Position numbers and translations under genes: made by a program | DNA from: Verrucomicrobiia bacterium | GTDB taxonomy: Bacteria > Verrucomicrobiota > Verrucomicrobiia > Limisphaerales > JADLHS01 | Assembly: GCA_011525685.1 (NCBI GenBank) | Contig: WYBW01000153.1 | Span: 1-51,741 of the forward strand | DNA: 51,741 nucleotides | Reading direction: 5' to 3' | Notes under the pieces: model-generated | Told to the model about the DNA's origin: nothing | Database searches by the model: none | What the model saw: only the letters and a program-made list of their open reading frames with translations | In this document: positions 23,870-32,600 of the stretch, piece after piece | Layout: every line of letters starts with the position of its first letter | Position numbering within the stretch: position 1 is the first letter of the stretch

Positions 23870-24209
23870 ACCACGCTGGCGAAACCGTTTTGTCCGCCAG
23901 CGTCTGGCGGCGATGCCCCGTCGCCCAAAACTGAACGCAACGCCTGTCGCTCGCGGCCAACCGCAGCACGCGCATGCCTGGTTCGGCATACGCAACGCCG
24001 ACTTTCCAGTCGGCTTGCCCCGTGGAGCATTTCGCTGAGAGCCAGTCGCGACGGACAAAGGCTTTGCTCCACGGACGAGCGCGCCGGTTGGAAAACCGGG
24101 GTTACAGGTGGGCATCGCTCCTGACTTGGAACCCGACGGGCGAACTGCTACTGGTGTCCCGAGTTAACACCGGTGAAAGGGGCGTTCCGCTGGGCGGAGC
24201 CATGGCCGG
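23870..24209. other. Intergenic region with hairpin repeat, copy C
   Basis: 340 bp without a gene. It holds GCCGACT-TTCC-AGTCGGC at 23997-24014 (perfect 7-bp stem) and CCGGTT-GGAA-AACCGG at about 24090-24105, both of the hairpin family seen at 1-124 and 28780-28797. A GTGGAGCA/TGCTCCAC inverted pair at about 24024-24074 lies between them. The sigma-factor promoter must be near the 3' end but is not recognisable. Confidence 0.7.
23894..23910 (+). terminator. Possible terminator hairpin after HPr
   Basis: A perfect hairpin CCGCCAG-CGT-CTGGCGG starts 25 bases after the HPr stop. It has no T-run, so an intrinsic terminator is only a possibility; it may simply be another palindromic repeat. Confidence 0.3.
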
Positions 24210-24953
24210 ATGCGACGCATGTATTTTCCCACCACCCACTGGAGCTTGTTGGCCGAGGCGTCCTTGAACGGCGAAACCAACGCGCGGTCGGCGCTGGATG
24301 AGCTTTGCCGGCGTTACTGGGAGCCGTTGCGCCGGTTCATTCGCGCCCGCGGCTATTCACCGGCCGAAGCCGAGGATCTCACCCAAGGGTTCTTTCTACA
24401 CCTGTTGGACAAGGAGGCTTTCCGCAAGCCGGACCGGCTGCGGGGCAAGTTTCGCTCCTTCCTCCTGGGGGCGCTGGTGAAGTATCTCTCGCACGAACGG
24501 GAGCGGGCGCTGGCGCAGAAGCGCGGCGGTCAACAATCCCACCTGAGCGTGGATTTGATCGAGGAAAGCGAAGGATTGAGCCTGCCGACTGAGGAACGGG
24601 GCATCGCCGCGTTTGACCGCGCCTGGGCGTTGACCACCGTCCGCGCCGCGCTGGAGCATGTCCAACGGGACTACGCCCGGGCTGGCAAAGAGGCGCTGTT
24701 CGGCGTGTTACGGGAATTCCTCCCCGGCGCGCAGGCGACGCCGCGGTATGACGAGGCGGCGGCCAGAGTGTCCATGAGCCTGCCGGCCTTCAATTCGGAA
24801 TCGCATCGTTTCCGCCAGCAGTTCCGCGATGCCCTGCGAGCCGAGGTGATGGCAACGGTTTCCGCGCCGCACGAGATTCAGGAGGAAATTACCCACCTGT
24901 ATCGCGTCCTGATGGATCGCGGAACGGATTTTGGGCCGGCGCGTGAAAGTTGA
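24210..24953 (+). CDS. ECF-like RNA polymerase sigma factor (kinase-associated type)
   Basis: 247 residues. The N-terminal half is sigma region 2: ALDELCRRYWEPLRRFIRAR, then EAEDLTQGFFLHLLDK and RLRGKFRSFLLGALVKYLSH. The C-terminal half, from about residue 125, should be region 4 (LFGVLREFLPG, then a helix ending FRQQFRDALRAEV). However, the helix-turn-helix that usually reads like MSEGAVKVAVHRLR is replaced by VSMSLPAFNSESHRFRQQF, so DNA recognition may differ. The opening YFPTTHWSLL is characteristic of sigma factors paired with Ser/Thr kinases in Verrucomicrobiota and Planctomycetota (from memory). The kinase gene follows after 118 bp. No anti-sigma factor is visible. Start ATG 24210; ATG 24219 is an alternative. 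Confidence 0.85.
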   Translation: MRRMYFPTTHWSLLAEASLNGETNARSALDELCRRYWEPLRRFIRARGYSPAEAEDLTQGFFLHLLDKEAFRKPDRLRGKFRSFLLGALVKYLSHERERALAQKRGGQQSHLSVDLIEESEGLSLPTEERGIAAFDRAWALTTVRAALEHVQRDYARAGKEALFGVLREFLPGAQATPRYDEAAARVSMSLPAFNSESHRFRQQFRDALRAEVMATVSAPHEIQEEITHLYRVLMDRGTDFGPARES

Positions 24954-25071
24954 GCTTCAAAAAACGTGAGAAGTCTAACATCCGCCCCTGTTCGGCTGCC
25001 TGGTCGTCTCTGCGCATCGCGGATTGGCGAAGACCGGCCAACGGCCTGACCGGGCGGGGCGTCCGAACAGC

Positions 25072-28000
25072 ATGAACGAACCGCGAACGTGCAACACTTG
25101 CGGCAGTCCCATCCTCGAGGATGGTCTGCAAGGACTTTGCGCCTCGTGCATGTACGGCTGGTTGCTTGAAGACCTGGGTGACATGATGCCTCCGGCCGCT
25201 GCCAATGTGCCTGCGCCCTTGCTCAACATTCCCGGTTACGATGTCCGCGAGGAAATCGCCCGTGGCGGCATGGGCATTGTTTATCGAGCGCAACAGCGGG
25301 ATCCAAGGCGCACCGTGGCTTTGAAGATGTTGCTTCCGCACCAGGCCGGTTCACCCGAAATGGTCGGGCGCTTCCGGCTCGAAGCCCGGGCCATTGCGGC
25401 GCTCGAACATCCGGCCATCCTGCCCGTTCACCATGTCGGCGAGCACGGCGGGCTGCCGTTCTTCACCATGAAGTTCGCCACCGGCGGAACCCTGGCGCAG
25501 CGCAGGGCGGAGTACCACGGCAAATGGCGTCGGATCGCCGACCTGATGGCAACGCTTGCGGATGCGGTCCACTTCGCGCACGAGCGCGGGGTGCTGCACC
25601 GGGACCTCAAACCCGGCAACGTGCTGTTTGATGAGCAAGGCCGCCCTTATGTCAGCGATTTCGGCCTCGCGAAACTGGTCGGCGACGACACCAGGCTGAC
25701 CCGCTCGATTGATTTTCTGGGCACGCCGCACTATGTCGCGCCCGAGGTGGCCGCCCGGTCGGCGCGGGCGGCCACGATCAGCAGCGATGTTTACGCGTTG
25801 GGCGCGATTCTCTACGAATTGTTGTCGGGCCGTCCCCCGTTCGAGGCCGAGGGGTTGCCCGCGTTGTTGAAAAAGATCGCCGAGGAGGAACCGTTGCCTC
25901 CCTCCCGCGCCATTGGCCGGCGTTCCGGCGAGGCCAACGGCGATGCCGCCAGCCGCGTCGCCGCTGCGGACGAGGCCAGACCTGCCAGTCCGGAAAACCG
26001 CAACGCTGTCCCGCGTGATCTGGAGGTCATCTGCCTCAAGTGCCTCGCGAAAGAACCGGCGCGCCGCTACACCAGCGCGCTCGACCTGGCGAATGACCTG
26101 CGCCGGTGGCTGGCGGGCGAACCGATCCTGGCGCGACAGATTTCCACCCTCGAGCGCCTCTGGCTGTGGTCACAGCGTCACCGCATCACGGCTGCGTTGA
26201 TCGCTGCGATGCTGGTGCTGTTGCTCGCGCTTGTGGGCGGTCTGTCGGTGGCGGCGGTTCGCATCGCCGATTCGCGGCGCGCGGCCCTGCAAACGGTGGA
26301 GGCGCTCGAATCGCAGAAAGTCAACGACCTGCTGGCCGCCGGCAACACGGCCGAGGCCATCGCCCTGGCCGCCCGTCGGGCGCGCGAGAATCCGGACAAT
26401 TGGGCGGATGCCGCGCGATTGATGTGGGCCTTGCAACGCCGGGCATGGGCGGTGCCGGTGCGCGCGCCTCACCGGCTGCTCACTTACGATGAGGCCAACC
26501 TCGCGGAACGAGCCGTCCTGGTTGCAGACAGGGAGCGTCGAGTATTGGCCTTGTGTTCGACTGGAACCAGTCTGGTGGTTTATGACGTGTTGGCGGCAAC
26601 GAACCGTCAGGTCTGGCCGCTGGCGTTTGCGCCCCAGCTTTCCGGCGTGGCCGAGGAGGCGGGCCTCGTCGCCCTGACGAGCCGGGACGGACGCGTGCGG
26701 TTTCTGGATTACCGGACGGGTCAGATGCGCGCGTCGGAGTTTGCGGGCAGCCTGCTTGCGCTGGATGCCAGGGGTCGCTTCGCCTTTCTCCGCGCGCCGG
26801 ATCGCAGCGGGCAGTTGTTGGATTTGGAGAGTGGCCAGTTGCAGACGATGGTATCTGCCTCCGCGACGCAACAAGGTCCGCTGTTTGCCCAATTTGTCGC
26901 CGACGGCCAACGCCTGATTGTTACCGACGGCGAAGGCCGTCTTCGGAAGTTCGACCTTGCCCGGGGCAATTCGGTTGACGGAGCAATAAACCTCCCGCCT
27001 TCTACGATGGGATGGACCACCAGTCCGGATGGCCGGGCTGGCATGGCGCGCACCGAGGACGAAACGATCTTTTGGGACACCGAAACGGGTCGCCAGCTTC
27101 CCACCCGACCGGAGATTGGCGTCAGTTTCCGGCCGGGCGCTTTTCGGCCAGGCAAGTCCCAGTTTTATCAAGGGGGCAACACTTTCGGTCTGGCGATATT
27201 CGATCCACTGAGCGGTGAGATTGTTCAGATGCCTCCACGCGGGGCATTGCTCAATGGCCAGTGCTATGTGGATCCGGCCAGCCACCGGGTGGCGGTCCAA
27301 TTCAACCGGTTCGTTGGAATCTTCGACGGCCAAACCGGCCAGCCGTTGTCCGAACCGTTGCCGCTGGCGGTTCCACTGGTCACCGCCCCTCGTTTTGCCG
27401 GGGGGCAGTGCGTGACCATCGGGCACGACGGCGACTTGATCGTGTGGCAGGTGAAAACGAACCGGCTGGCGCCCGTGGTGGTCCGTCATTCGGCTGCGAT
27501 CCAGGACGCGCGATTCAGTCGCGATGGCCACCGCGTCGTGACCGCATCGCACGACGGCACGGCCCGGATTTGGGACGCCACGAGCGGGCAGGCCGTGACC
27601 AGGCCGCTGGCGCATGGCAACAAGGTCTGGTCCGCCAGTTTCAGCCCGGACGGCCGGCGTGTGGTCACCGGCTCGTGGGACCAAACCGCCCGCTTGTGGG
27701 ACGCGGGCACGGGTGAGCCGCTGAGTCCACCTTTGCGCGCAAGCTCCTACATCTTCCATGTCGAATTCAGTCCGCATGGCGACCAGTTTCTGACCTGCGG
27801 CGAGGACGGCACGGTGCGGACGTATGAGACCACCACCGGCAAACTCCGCCGGGAATTCCCGGAGAAGGGGCCGGTGTACTGGGCCACGTTCAGTCCGGAT
27901 GGGCGCTGGATTGCCACCCGGCCCATGTACGCCCATCCGAAACTCTGGGACGCCCGAACCGGGGCGCTGCTGTTGGAACTGAATGAACCGGGGCGTCGGC

Positions 28001-28695
28001 AGTATCCCGGTGGCGTGGTGACGCGCGGGGATTTCAGTAAAGATGGCAGGTGGCTCGCGCTGGGCTCGCCGAATCGTCATGCCACCGTCTGGCGGCTGCC
28101 GGAGGGAAAACTGCACGCCGTGCTCAATTACGTTGCCGTCGTTCGCACCGCCTCGTTTAGCCCCGACGCGCGGACCCTGCTGACCACCGCGGATGATTTG
28201 ACCGGCCAGTTGTGGAACTTGGAAACCGGCGCAGCGTTGTCGTCGCCCCTGGCCGGTGTCCGTAGCCCATGGTCGCCGCCCAACACCGGCAATTCCCTGC
28301 GCGCGGGGGCGATCCACCCCGACGGGCGCCGCGCGATCACGGGCGGCAGCGACGCGGCGTTGCGGTTCTGGGACTTGCGCAACGGCTTTCCGCTGGGAGA
28401 ACCGGCCGAATTCGGCGGGTCGGTCATGCACGCGGAGTTCAGTCCGGATGGCGAGCGGGTGCTGCTGGCGTGTTTCGACGGCACCGCGCACGTTCTGCCC
28501 TTGCCGCCGGTGCTGGACCGGGCGCCGGACTGGTTGACCATGCTGGCGGAGGCGCTGGTCGGCCAGCGATTCGATTCACGCGGCGCGGTGGAATCCGTTG
28601 CTCCGGTCCGGCTGTGGGAAGTCTGTGAACGCATTCGCTCGCTGCCGGCCACCGACAAGGCCGCAGCTTGGGCGCGCAAGCTTTTGGACCTTTGA
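25072..28695 (+). CDS. Transmembrane Ser/Thr protein kinase with N-terminal zinc ribbon and C-terminal WD40 repeats
   Basis: 1207 residues from ATG 25072; a TTG at 25024 would add 16. Order: a Cys4 zinc-ribbon-like lead (CNTCGSPIL...CASC, residues ~5-30). Next comes a Hanks-type kinase (glycine loop IARGGMGIVYRAQ, VALKML Lys, HRDLKPGN with catalytic Asp178, DFGLAKL with Asp196, GTPHYVAPE activation end). A single TM helix lies at ~372-398 (ALIAAMLVLLLALVGGLSV). A large extracytoplasmic region follows with many WD40-type blades, for example FSPDGRRVVTGSWDQTARLW and FSRDGHRVVTASHDGTARIW. The kinase is therefore cytoplasmic and the propeller faces the periplasm, fitting a sensor. The paired sigma gene upstream is the likely target. 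A ~35-residue Ala/Arg-rich insert (about residues 282-315) lies in the C-lobe. Confidence 0.92.
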   Translation: MNEPRTCNTCGSPILEDGLQGLCASCMYGWLLEDLGDMMPPAAANVPAPLLNIPGYDVREEIARGGMGIVYRAQQRDPRRTVALKMLLPHQAGSPEMVGRFRLEARAIAALEHPAILPVHHVGEHGGLPFFTMKFATGGTLAQRRAEYHGKWRRIADLMATLADAVHFAHERGVLHRDLKPGNVLFDEQGRPYVSDFGLAKLVGDDTRLTRSIDFLGTPHYVAPEVAARSARAATISSDVYALGAILYELLSGRPPFEAEGLPALLKKIAEEEPLPPSRAIGRRSGEANGDAASRVAAADEARPASPENRNAVPRDLEVICLKCLAKEPARRYTSALDLANDLRRWLAGEPILARQISTLERLWLWSQRHRITAALIAAMLVLLLALVGGLSVAAVRIADSRRAALQTVEALESQKVNDLLAAGNTAEAIALAARRARENPDNWADAARLMWALQRRAWAVPVRAPHRLLTYDEANLAERAVLVADRERRVLALCSTGTSLVVYDVLAATNRQVWPLAFAPQLSGVAEEAGLVALTSRDGRVRFLDYRTGQMRASEFAGSLLALDARGRFAFLRAPDRSGQLLDLESGQLQTMVSASATQQGPLFAQFVADGQRLIVTDGEGRLRKFDLARGNSVDGAINLPPSTMGWTTSPDGRAGMARTEDETIFWDTETGRQLPTRPEIGVSFRPGAFRPGKSQFYQGGNTFGLAIFDPLSGEIVQMPPRGALLNGQCYVDPASHRVAVQFNRFVGIFDGQTGQPLSEPLPLAVPLVTAPRFAGGQCVTIGHDGDLIVWQVKTNRLAPVVVRHSAAIQDARFSRDGHRVVTASHDGTARIWDATSGQAVTRPLAHGNKVWSASFSPDGRRVVTGSWDQTARLWDAGTGEPLSPPLRASSYIFHVEFSPHGDQFLTCGEDGTVRTYETTTGKLRREFPEKGPVYWATFSPDGRWIATRPMYAHPKLWDARTGALLLELNEPGRRQYPGGVVTRGDFSKDGRWLALGSPNRHATVWRLPEGKLHAVLNYVAVVRTASFSPDARTLLTTADDLTGQLWNLETGAALSSPLAGVRSPWSPPNTGNSLRAGAIHPDGRRAITGGSDAALRFWDLRNGFPLGEPAEFGGSVMHAEFSPDGERVLLACFDGTAHVLPLPPVLDRAPDWLTMLAEALVGQRFDSRGAVESVAPVRLWEVCERIRSLPATDKAAAWARKLLDL

Positions 28696-29028
28696 GCAAA
28701 GGCGAGCGCTGGCAGGCTCGTCAGAAGCAGCCAAGCACCCTCGCCTCGGAATAGCAGTTCCTGGCCGCCCATAGGTAGCGCCGACTTTCCAGTCGGCGAC
28801 CGTGCCGATTGTAAAACCAGCGTTCCACTCCTGGGGTTCATGCGCCATGAGCAGGCCCGAAAGGATCAGGGGGCTCAACACAAGTTTCCGCCAGGCCGGT
28901 CATACGACCGGTTTCCAAGACCCGGACCTCCACCGCGAAGCCTCCCTCCTCCCGGACGAAAATAGTCTGAAAGTTGTCGCCACCATTCCGGGAGAACTAA
29001 TCAAGCACTCCTTGGCGACAGGACTGAC
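28696..29028. other. Intergenic region with hairpin repeat, copy D
   Basis: 333 bp with no supported gene. GCCGACT-TTCC-AGTCGGC lies at 28780-28797, identical over 18 bases to 23997-24014. A decayed second module follows (GCCGATTGTAAAACCAGCG). The remainder, 28850-29028, should carry the promoter for the PEP-CTERM/RHS locus; nothing clear is seen. Confidence 0.65.
28780..28797 (+). repeat. Hairpin repeat core, copy D
   Basis: GCCGACTTTCCAGTCGGC forms a perfect 7-bp stem with a TTCC loop. It is the same 18-mer as at 23997-24014, and the 28-44 copy differs only by one T in the loop. Confidence 0.88.
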
Positions 29029-29661
29029 ATGGTGTTTCTCCGCCAGGGCTTGAAACCCGATTGCTGCAAGCTTGTGATACGACTGATTGTGATCCCGGTG
29101 GGTTGGTTGCTGGCGTCATGCCTCGCCATGGCCCAGGGGATTGCCGTGCTCAACACCGGTGGCGGCACACCTCTCGTGACCTCCTCCCAGCTTCTGCAAA
29201 TTCCCGCCAGTTCGGTTCCGGTTCCGCTCCTGTTCGAGTTTGGCTTCGGCACGGATGAAACCGCCTCGCCGGGAGCGATCCTGGATTCATTCACCGTCAC
29301 GGTGCAGGACGCCGCGATGCTCCACACGCTGGTCCTGCTTACCGCCGATGCCAGCGGCGTGGTCTGGGCGCCGCCCACGCCGGGTGCAATCCTCATTCCG
29401 CCGGAGGCCATTCTGCGAACCAGCATCCCGTTTCCCAGTCTGCAACCGGTGCTGGCCAACCAGTCCGCCTTTGTCGTCATGGTGCCGTTGCCAACGGTTT
29501 TCACCGGCACGGTCACCGTGCATTTTGACCTGTTCGACAATCTCAACCCGTCGTCGTCGTTGGGGTGGTATAACCGCGTGAACGTTCCGGAGCCGGGCAC
29601 CTGGGTGCTGTTGGTTGCCGGCGGATTGCTGGTGTGGCTGGGGAAAAAGTCAAGGTCCTGA
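29029..29661 (+). CDS. PEP-CTERM sorting-domain protein
   Basis: 210 residues. A signal peptide runs from about residue 18 (IRLIVIPVGWLLASCLAMAQ, cleavage near 36). The body is beta-rich, without recognised enzyme motifs. The C-terminus has the PEP-CTERM tripartite signal: VPEPGTW, a hydrophobic helix VLLVAGGLLVWLG, and a basic tail KKSRS. Such proteins are processed by exosortase and delivered to the cell surface or exopolysaccharide; no exosortase gene is in the window. It ends 14 bp before the RHS gene, so the two are probably co-transcribed, and its body may bind or accompany the giant neighbours. The exact role is unknown. Confidence 0.88.
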   Translation: MVFLRQGLKPDCCKLVIRLIVIPVGWLLASCLAMAQGIAVLNTGGGTPLVTSSQLLQIPASSVPVPLLFEFGFGTDETASPGAILDSFTVTVQDAAMLHTLVLLTADASGVVWAPPTPGAILIPPEAILRTSIPFPSLQPVLANQSAFVVMVPLPTVFTGTVTVHFDLFDNLNPSSSLGWYNRVNVPEPGTWVLLVAGGLLVWLGKKSRS

Positions 29662-29675
29662 ATTTCAGAGTCCAC

Positions 29676-32600
29676 ATGCAAGCGCGTCTGTTTCAATTCT
29701 TCCTGGGAGTCATGTTGAGCCTTGTTGGTGTGGCCACGCTTCAGGGGAAGAATTTTCAACTGCACGGGGTCACGGTGGAACTGGTGGACGTTACGGCGGA
29801 GGTGGACGTTTACTACCAGTCCATGCGGTTCAATCGGGCGGCCGGGACATGGAACGTGGAGGTGTTGCTCTCGAACAAGAGCAGCCAGGTTTTCAGCGGT
29901 CCGTTGATTTATTACGTGGCCGGGTTCGCAAACACGAGCGGGCCCTTGCAACCCGACGGACTGGACGGCGCGCAACCGTTCTACGATCTCAGCGCGACGG
30001 TGCCAGACGGTGTGCTCGACCCGGGTGAACTTTCGCAACCGTTCACGCTGTCGCTGGGCGTGACCAGCGGCTCGCCGGGCTTGACCAACCGGATTTACGC
30101 GCGCGGTCCGCCGGCGCCTGGCGCGGCGCTGGCCGTGACACGCACGTTGAATGAAGCCGGTCAACTCCTTCCTTCCGTGTCCATCACTGAGAGCGGGCCA
30201 TTGGGCCAAACCACTCGGCAAAGTGATCCCATCTTCGGCGTCGTGACGCTCGGTCAAACCGCCGGTGCGTACGTCTGGCGCTTCAGCGCACCGGACCATC
30301 TTCCGGTCTGGCGAACGCAGAGTCTCACGACCGGCGCCGTGCAAATCGTGGCGCATCCGCGGCTGACGCGGCGCAGCACGAACCTCTTCACGCTCACGCC
30401 GCTGACCGGCGGTGTGCTCGGCAACGCGGACAACACGGTGCAAGTTCAGTTCGCACAAGGAACGGTTGTGTCCGGCACCACGGGCACGTTGACACCATTG
30501 ACCGGACAAACACTGCCCGCGCTGCTGCCGCTGGGCTGGAGTCCGTTGCAAGCGTTCTGGCTGGAGATTTCTCCCGCGCCACTCGCGCCGGCCACGGCCG
30601 TGTTCAATTTCGCTTCGCCCATCACGCCGGCCGACGCCGTCGCCCTGGTTCGCTGGGACGAAGCCAACCTACAATGGAACACCGTGCAGGTCCTGACCGG
30701 CACGGGCAACTCGGTCACTTCATCCGTGCCCGCCAGTGGCGCGTATGCGCTGGTCGTGGGCGACACGATTCCGACCGCGCCACCCGCGCCGCAGCCTGGC
30801 CAGGTATTGCTGGCGGCCAGTGCGACGCTTCCGAACTCCACCAATCTCCTGGCCAGCGGCACGGTGAATCCGGCGACCAGCGCCGCCAGCCGCACGCCTG
30901 AACTGGTGACCGCCAACGCCGAAGTGCTCTTGACCCATACCGCGGGCGCGCTGCCCAGCGGCGTGTTGTTGCATTGCGACGTCACCGATTCGTATCAATT
31001 GAACAACCGCACCCGGCGCTTTCCGCCGCGCTACGACAATTTCATCGTCGGCTACCAGCGGCCCGGCGACACCAACCCCGCCACGCTGCACGCGCGATTT
31101 CCGCTGCGCCCGCTGTTGCTTTTCGGCCCTGACGAACTCACCGAAGCCACCGTGCATGTGGACGTGCTCGCTCCCGGCGCGTTCACCGGCAGCGTGCTCG
31201 AACCCGACGGCGGGCAAGTGGCGCGCGACGGTCTGCGCATTCTTTCTGGCCTTGGCGATTTCGCCCAACCCCACGCCGCGCAACTGCGCCGGCTGAGCCC
31301 GACGAATTTTCTGGAACTGGTGGACACGAACTACACCGTGCTCGACGCCTTTGAACTGGCCGTGGACGGACTGGAAGCGGGACGCAACCTGCGCGTCCAA
31401 CTGGCCGGCGCGCCAACCAACGCCCTGTTCGTATTGGGCCGCGTGCGAATGGAGAACGGACTTTACGGGATTGAACCGCGCGAACGGCTGATCAGCGACG
31501 CGCGCGGGAACCTCACGACTCTCGAACCCGTGACCGGCGACCGTTTGCCCGGCCTGACCAGTTCCGGTCAATACGTGTTGCTGCAAGCCCGCGACCCGCA
31601 GGCCCTGGTGGCGGGCTTGGCGCGCAACGCCGGCGGGCAAGCGGTGGGTGGCCTGGCCATCCACTCGTTCCCCTGGCTGACCTTCTCGGCAGGGAACGGC
31701 GCGTATCAACTCCTCGCGCCGACCGGCGCGGTGAACGTGACCACACTGGACCTCACCAGCGGAGACACCGGTCAGGCAAATGTCATCGTTACCAACGCCC
31801 AGACCACGGCGACGGCCGATCTCACTACCGTTGCCATCGGCCCGCAGGTGGTCTCCGTGACGCCGACGAACGGAGCCACGAGCGTGTTGCGGGTTACACC
31901 GGTCATCGTGCGATTCAACAAACCGATCAACACGGCCACCGCTCTCAACGGGGTTCAACTGCTCGGCGTCAGCAATCAACCGGTGGTCGCGACCCTCACT
32001 TTCAATCTGGCCGGCACGGAAGCGACGTTGCTGCCCATCAACACGCTGGCGGCGAGTGCGGCTCACACGATTCTCCTCTCGACCAATATCGCCGATACAA
32101 CGGGCCGCCGGCTGGAAGGCGACAACCAGTTTACATTCACCACCGAAACCGACGCCCTCAATCGTGTCGCGGCGCAGGTGGTCAGTTACGAACCGACGAA
32201 CGGCCTGGTGCGGATGACTGGTTCAGTGGGAATTGCCGAACCGTTATCCCCGGTCATCCTTGTCAACGAGACTCGCGGGACGACCGCCACGGTGCTCTCG
32301 GGCGTGGACGGCAACTTCGACAATTTCATCGAAGCCGACGTGGACGACACCTTGAATGCGCAGGTGGTGAACCGCAATGGCTCACGCAACGTCATCCCCG
32401 TGACGAGACAGATTTTCCGCGATGGCAGCGTCGCGTTGTTCGAAGCGGGCGGCGTAGTGGAAGCAACGGGCGAGGGCCGCACGGTGGAGTTCCAGATCGA
32501 GAGCGGCTCGATCCAAGGCAAGATGCGGCTAAAGATGGAGGTGTTGAATCCCTCCAACGTACTGGCCCTTGCGGAGGGCACACTGCCGGACATCGGCAAA

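Noticed and set aside
26170..28491. Minus-strand open frame of 773 codons
   Set aside because: It is antisense to the WD40 part of the kinase gene, and the plus strand has clear blade repeats.
28576..28881. Minus-strand small gene near the end of the kinase gene
   Set aside because: It overlaps the kinase 3' end and the hairpin repeat, with no start context or domain; treated as a chance frame.
29634..29675. Upstream GTG start for the RHS gene
   Set aside because: It would overlap the PEP-CTERM gene and place 14 residues before a good signal peptide; ATG 29676 gives a proper signal peptide at the N-terminus.
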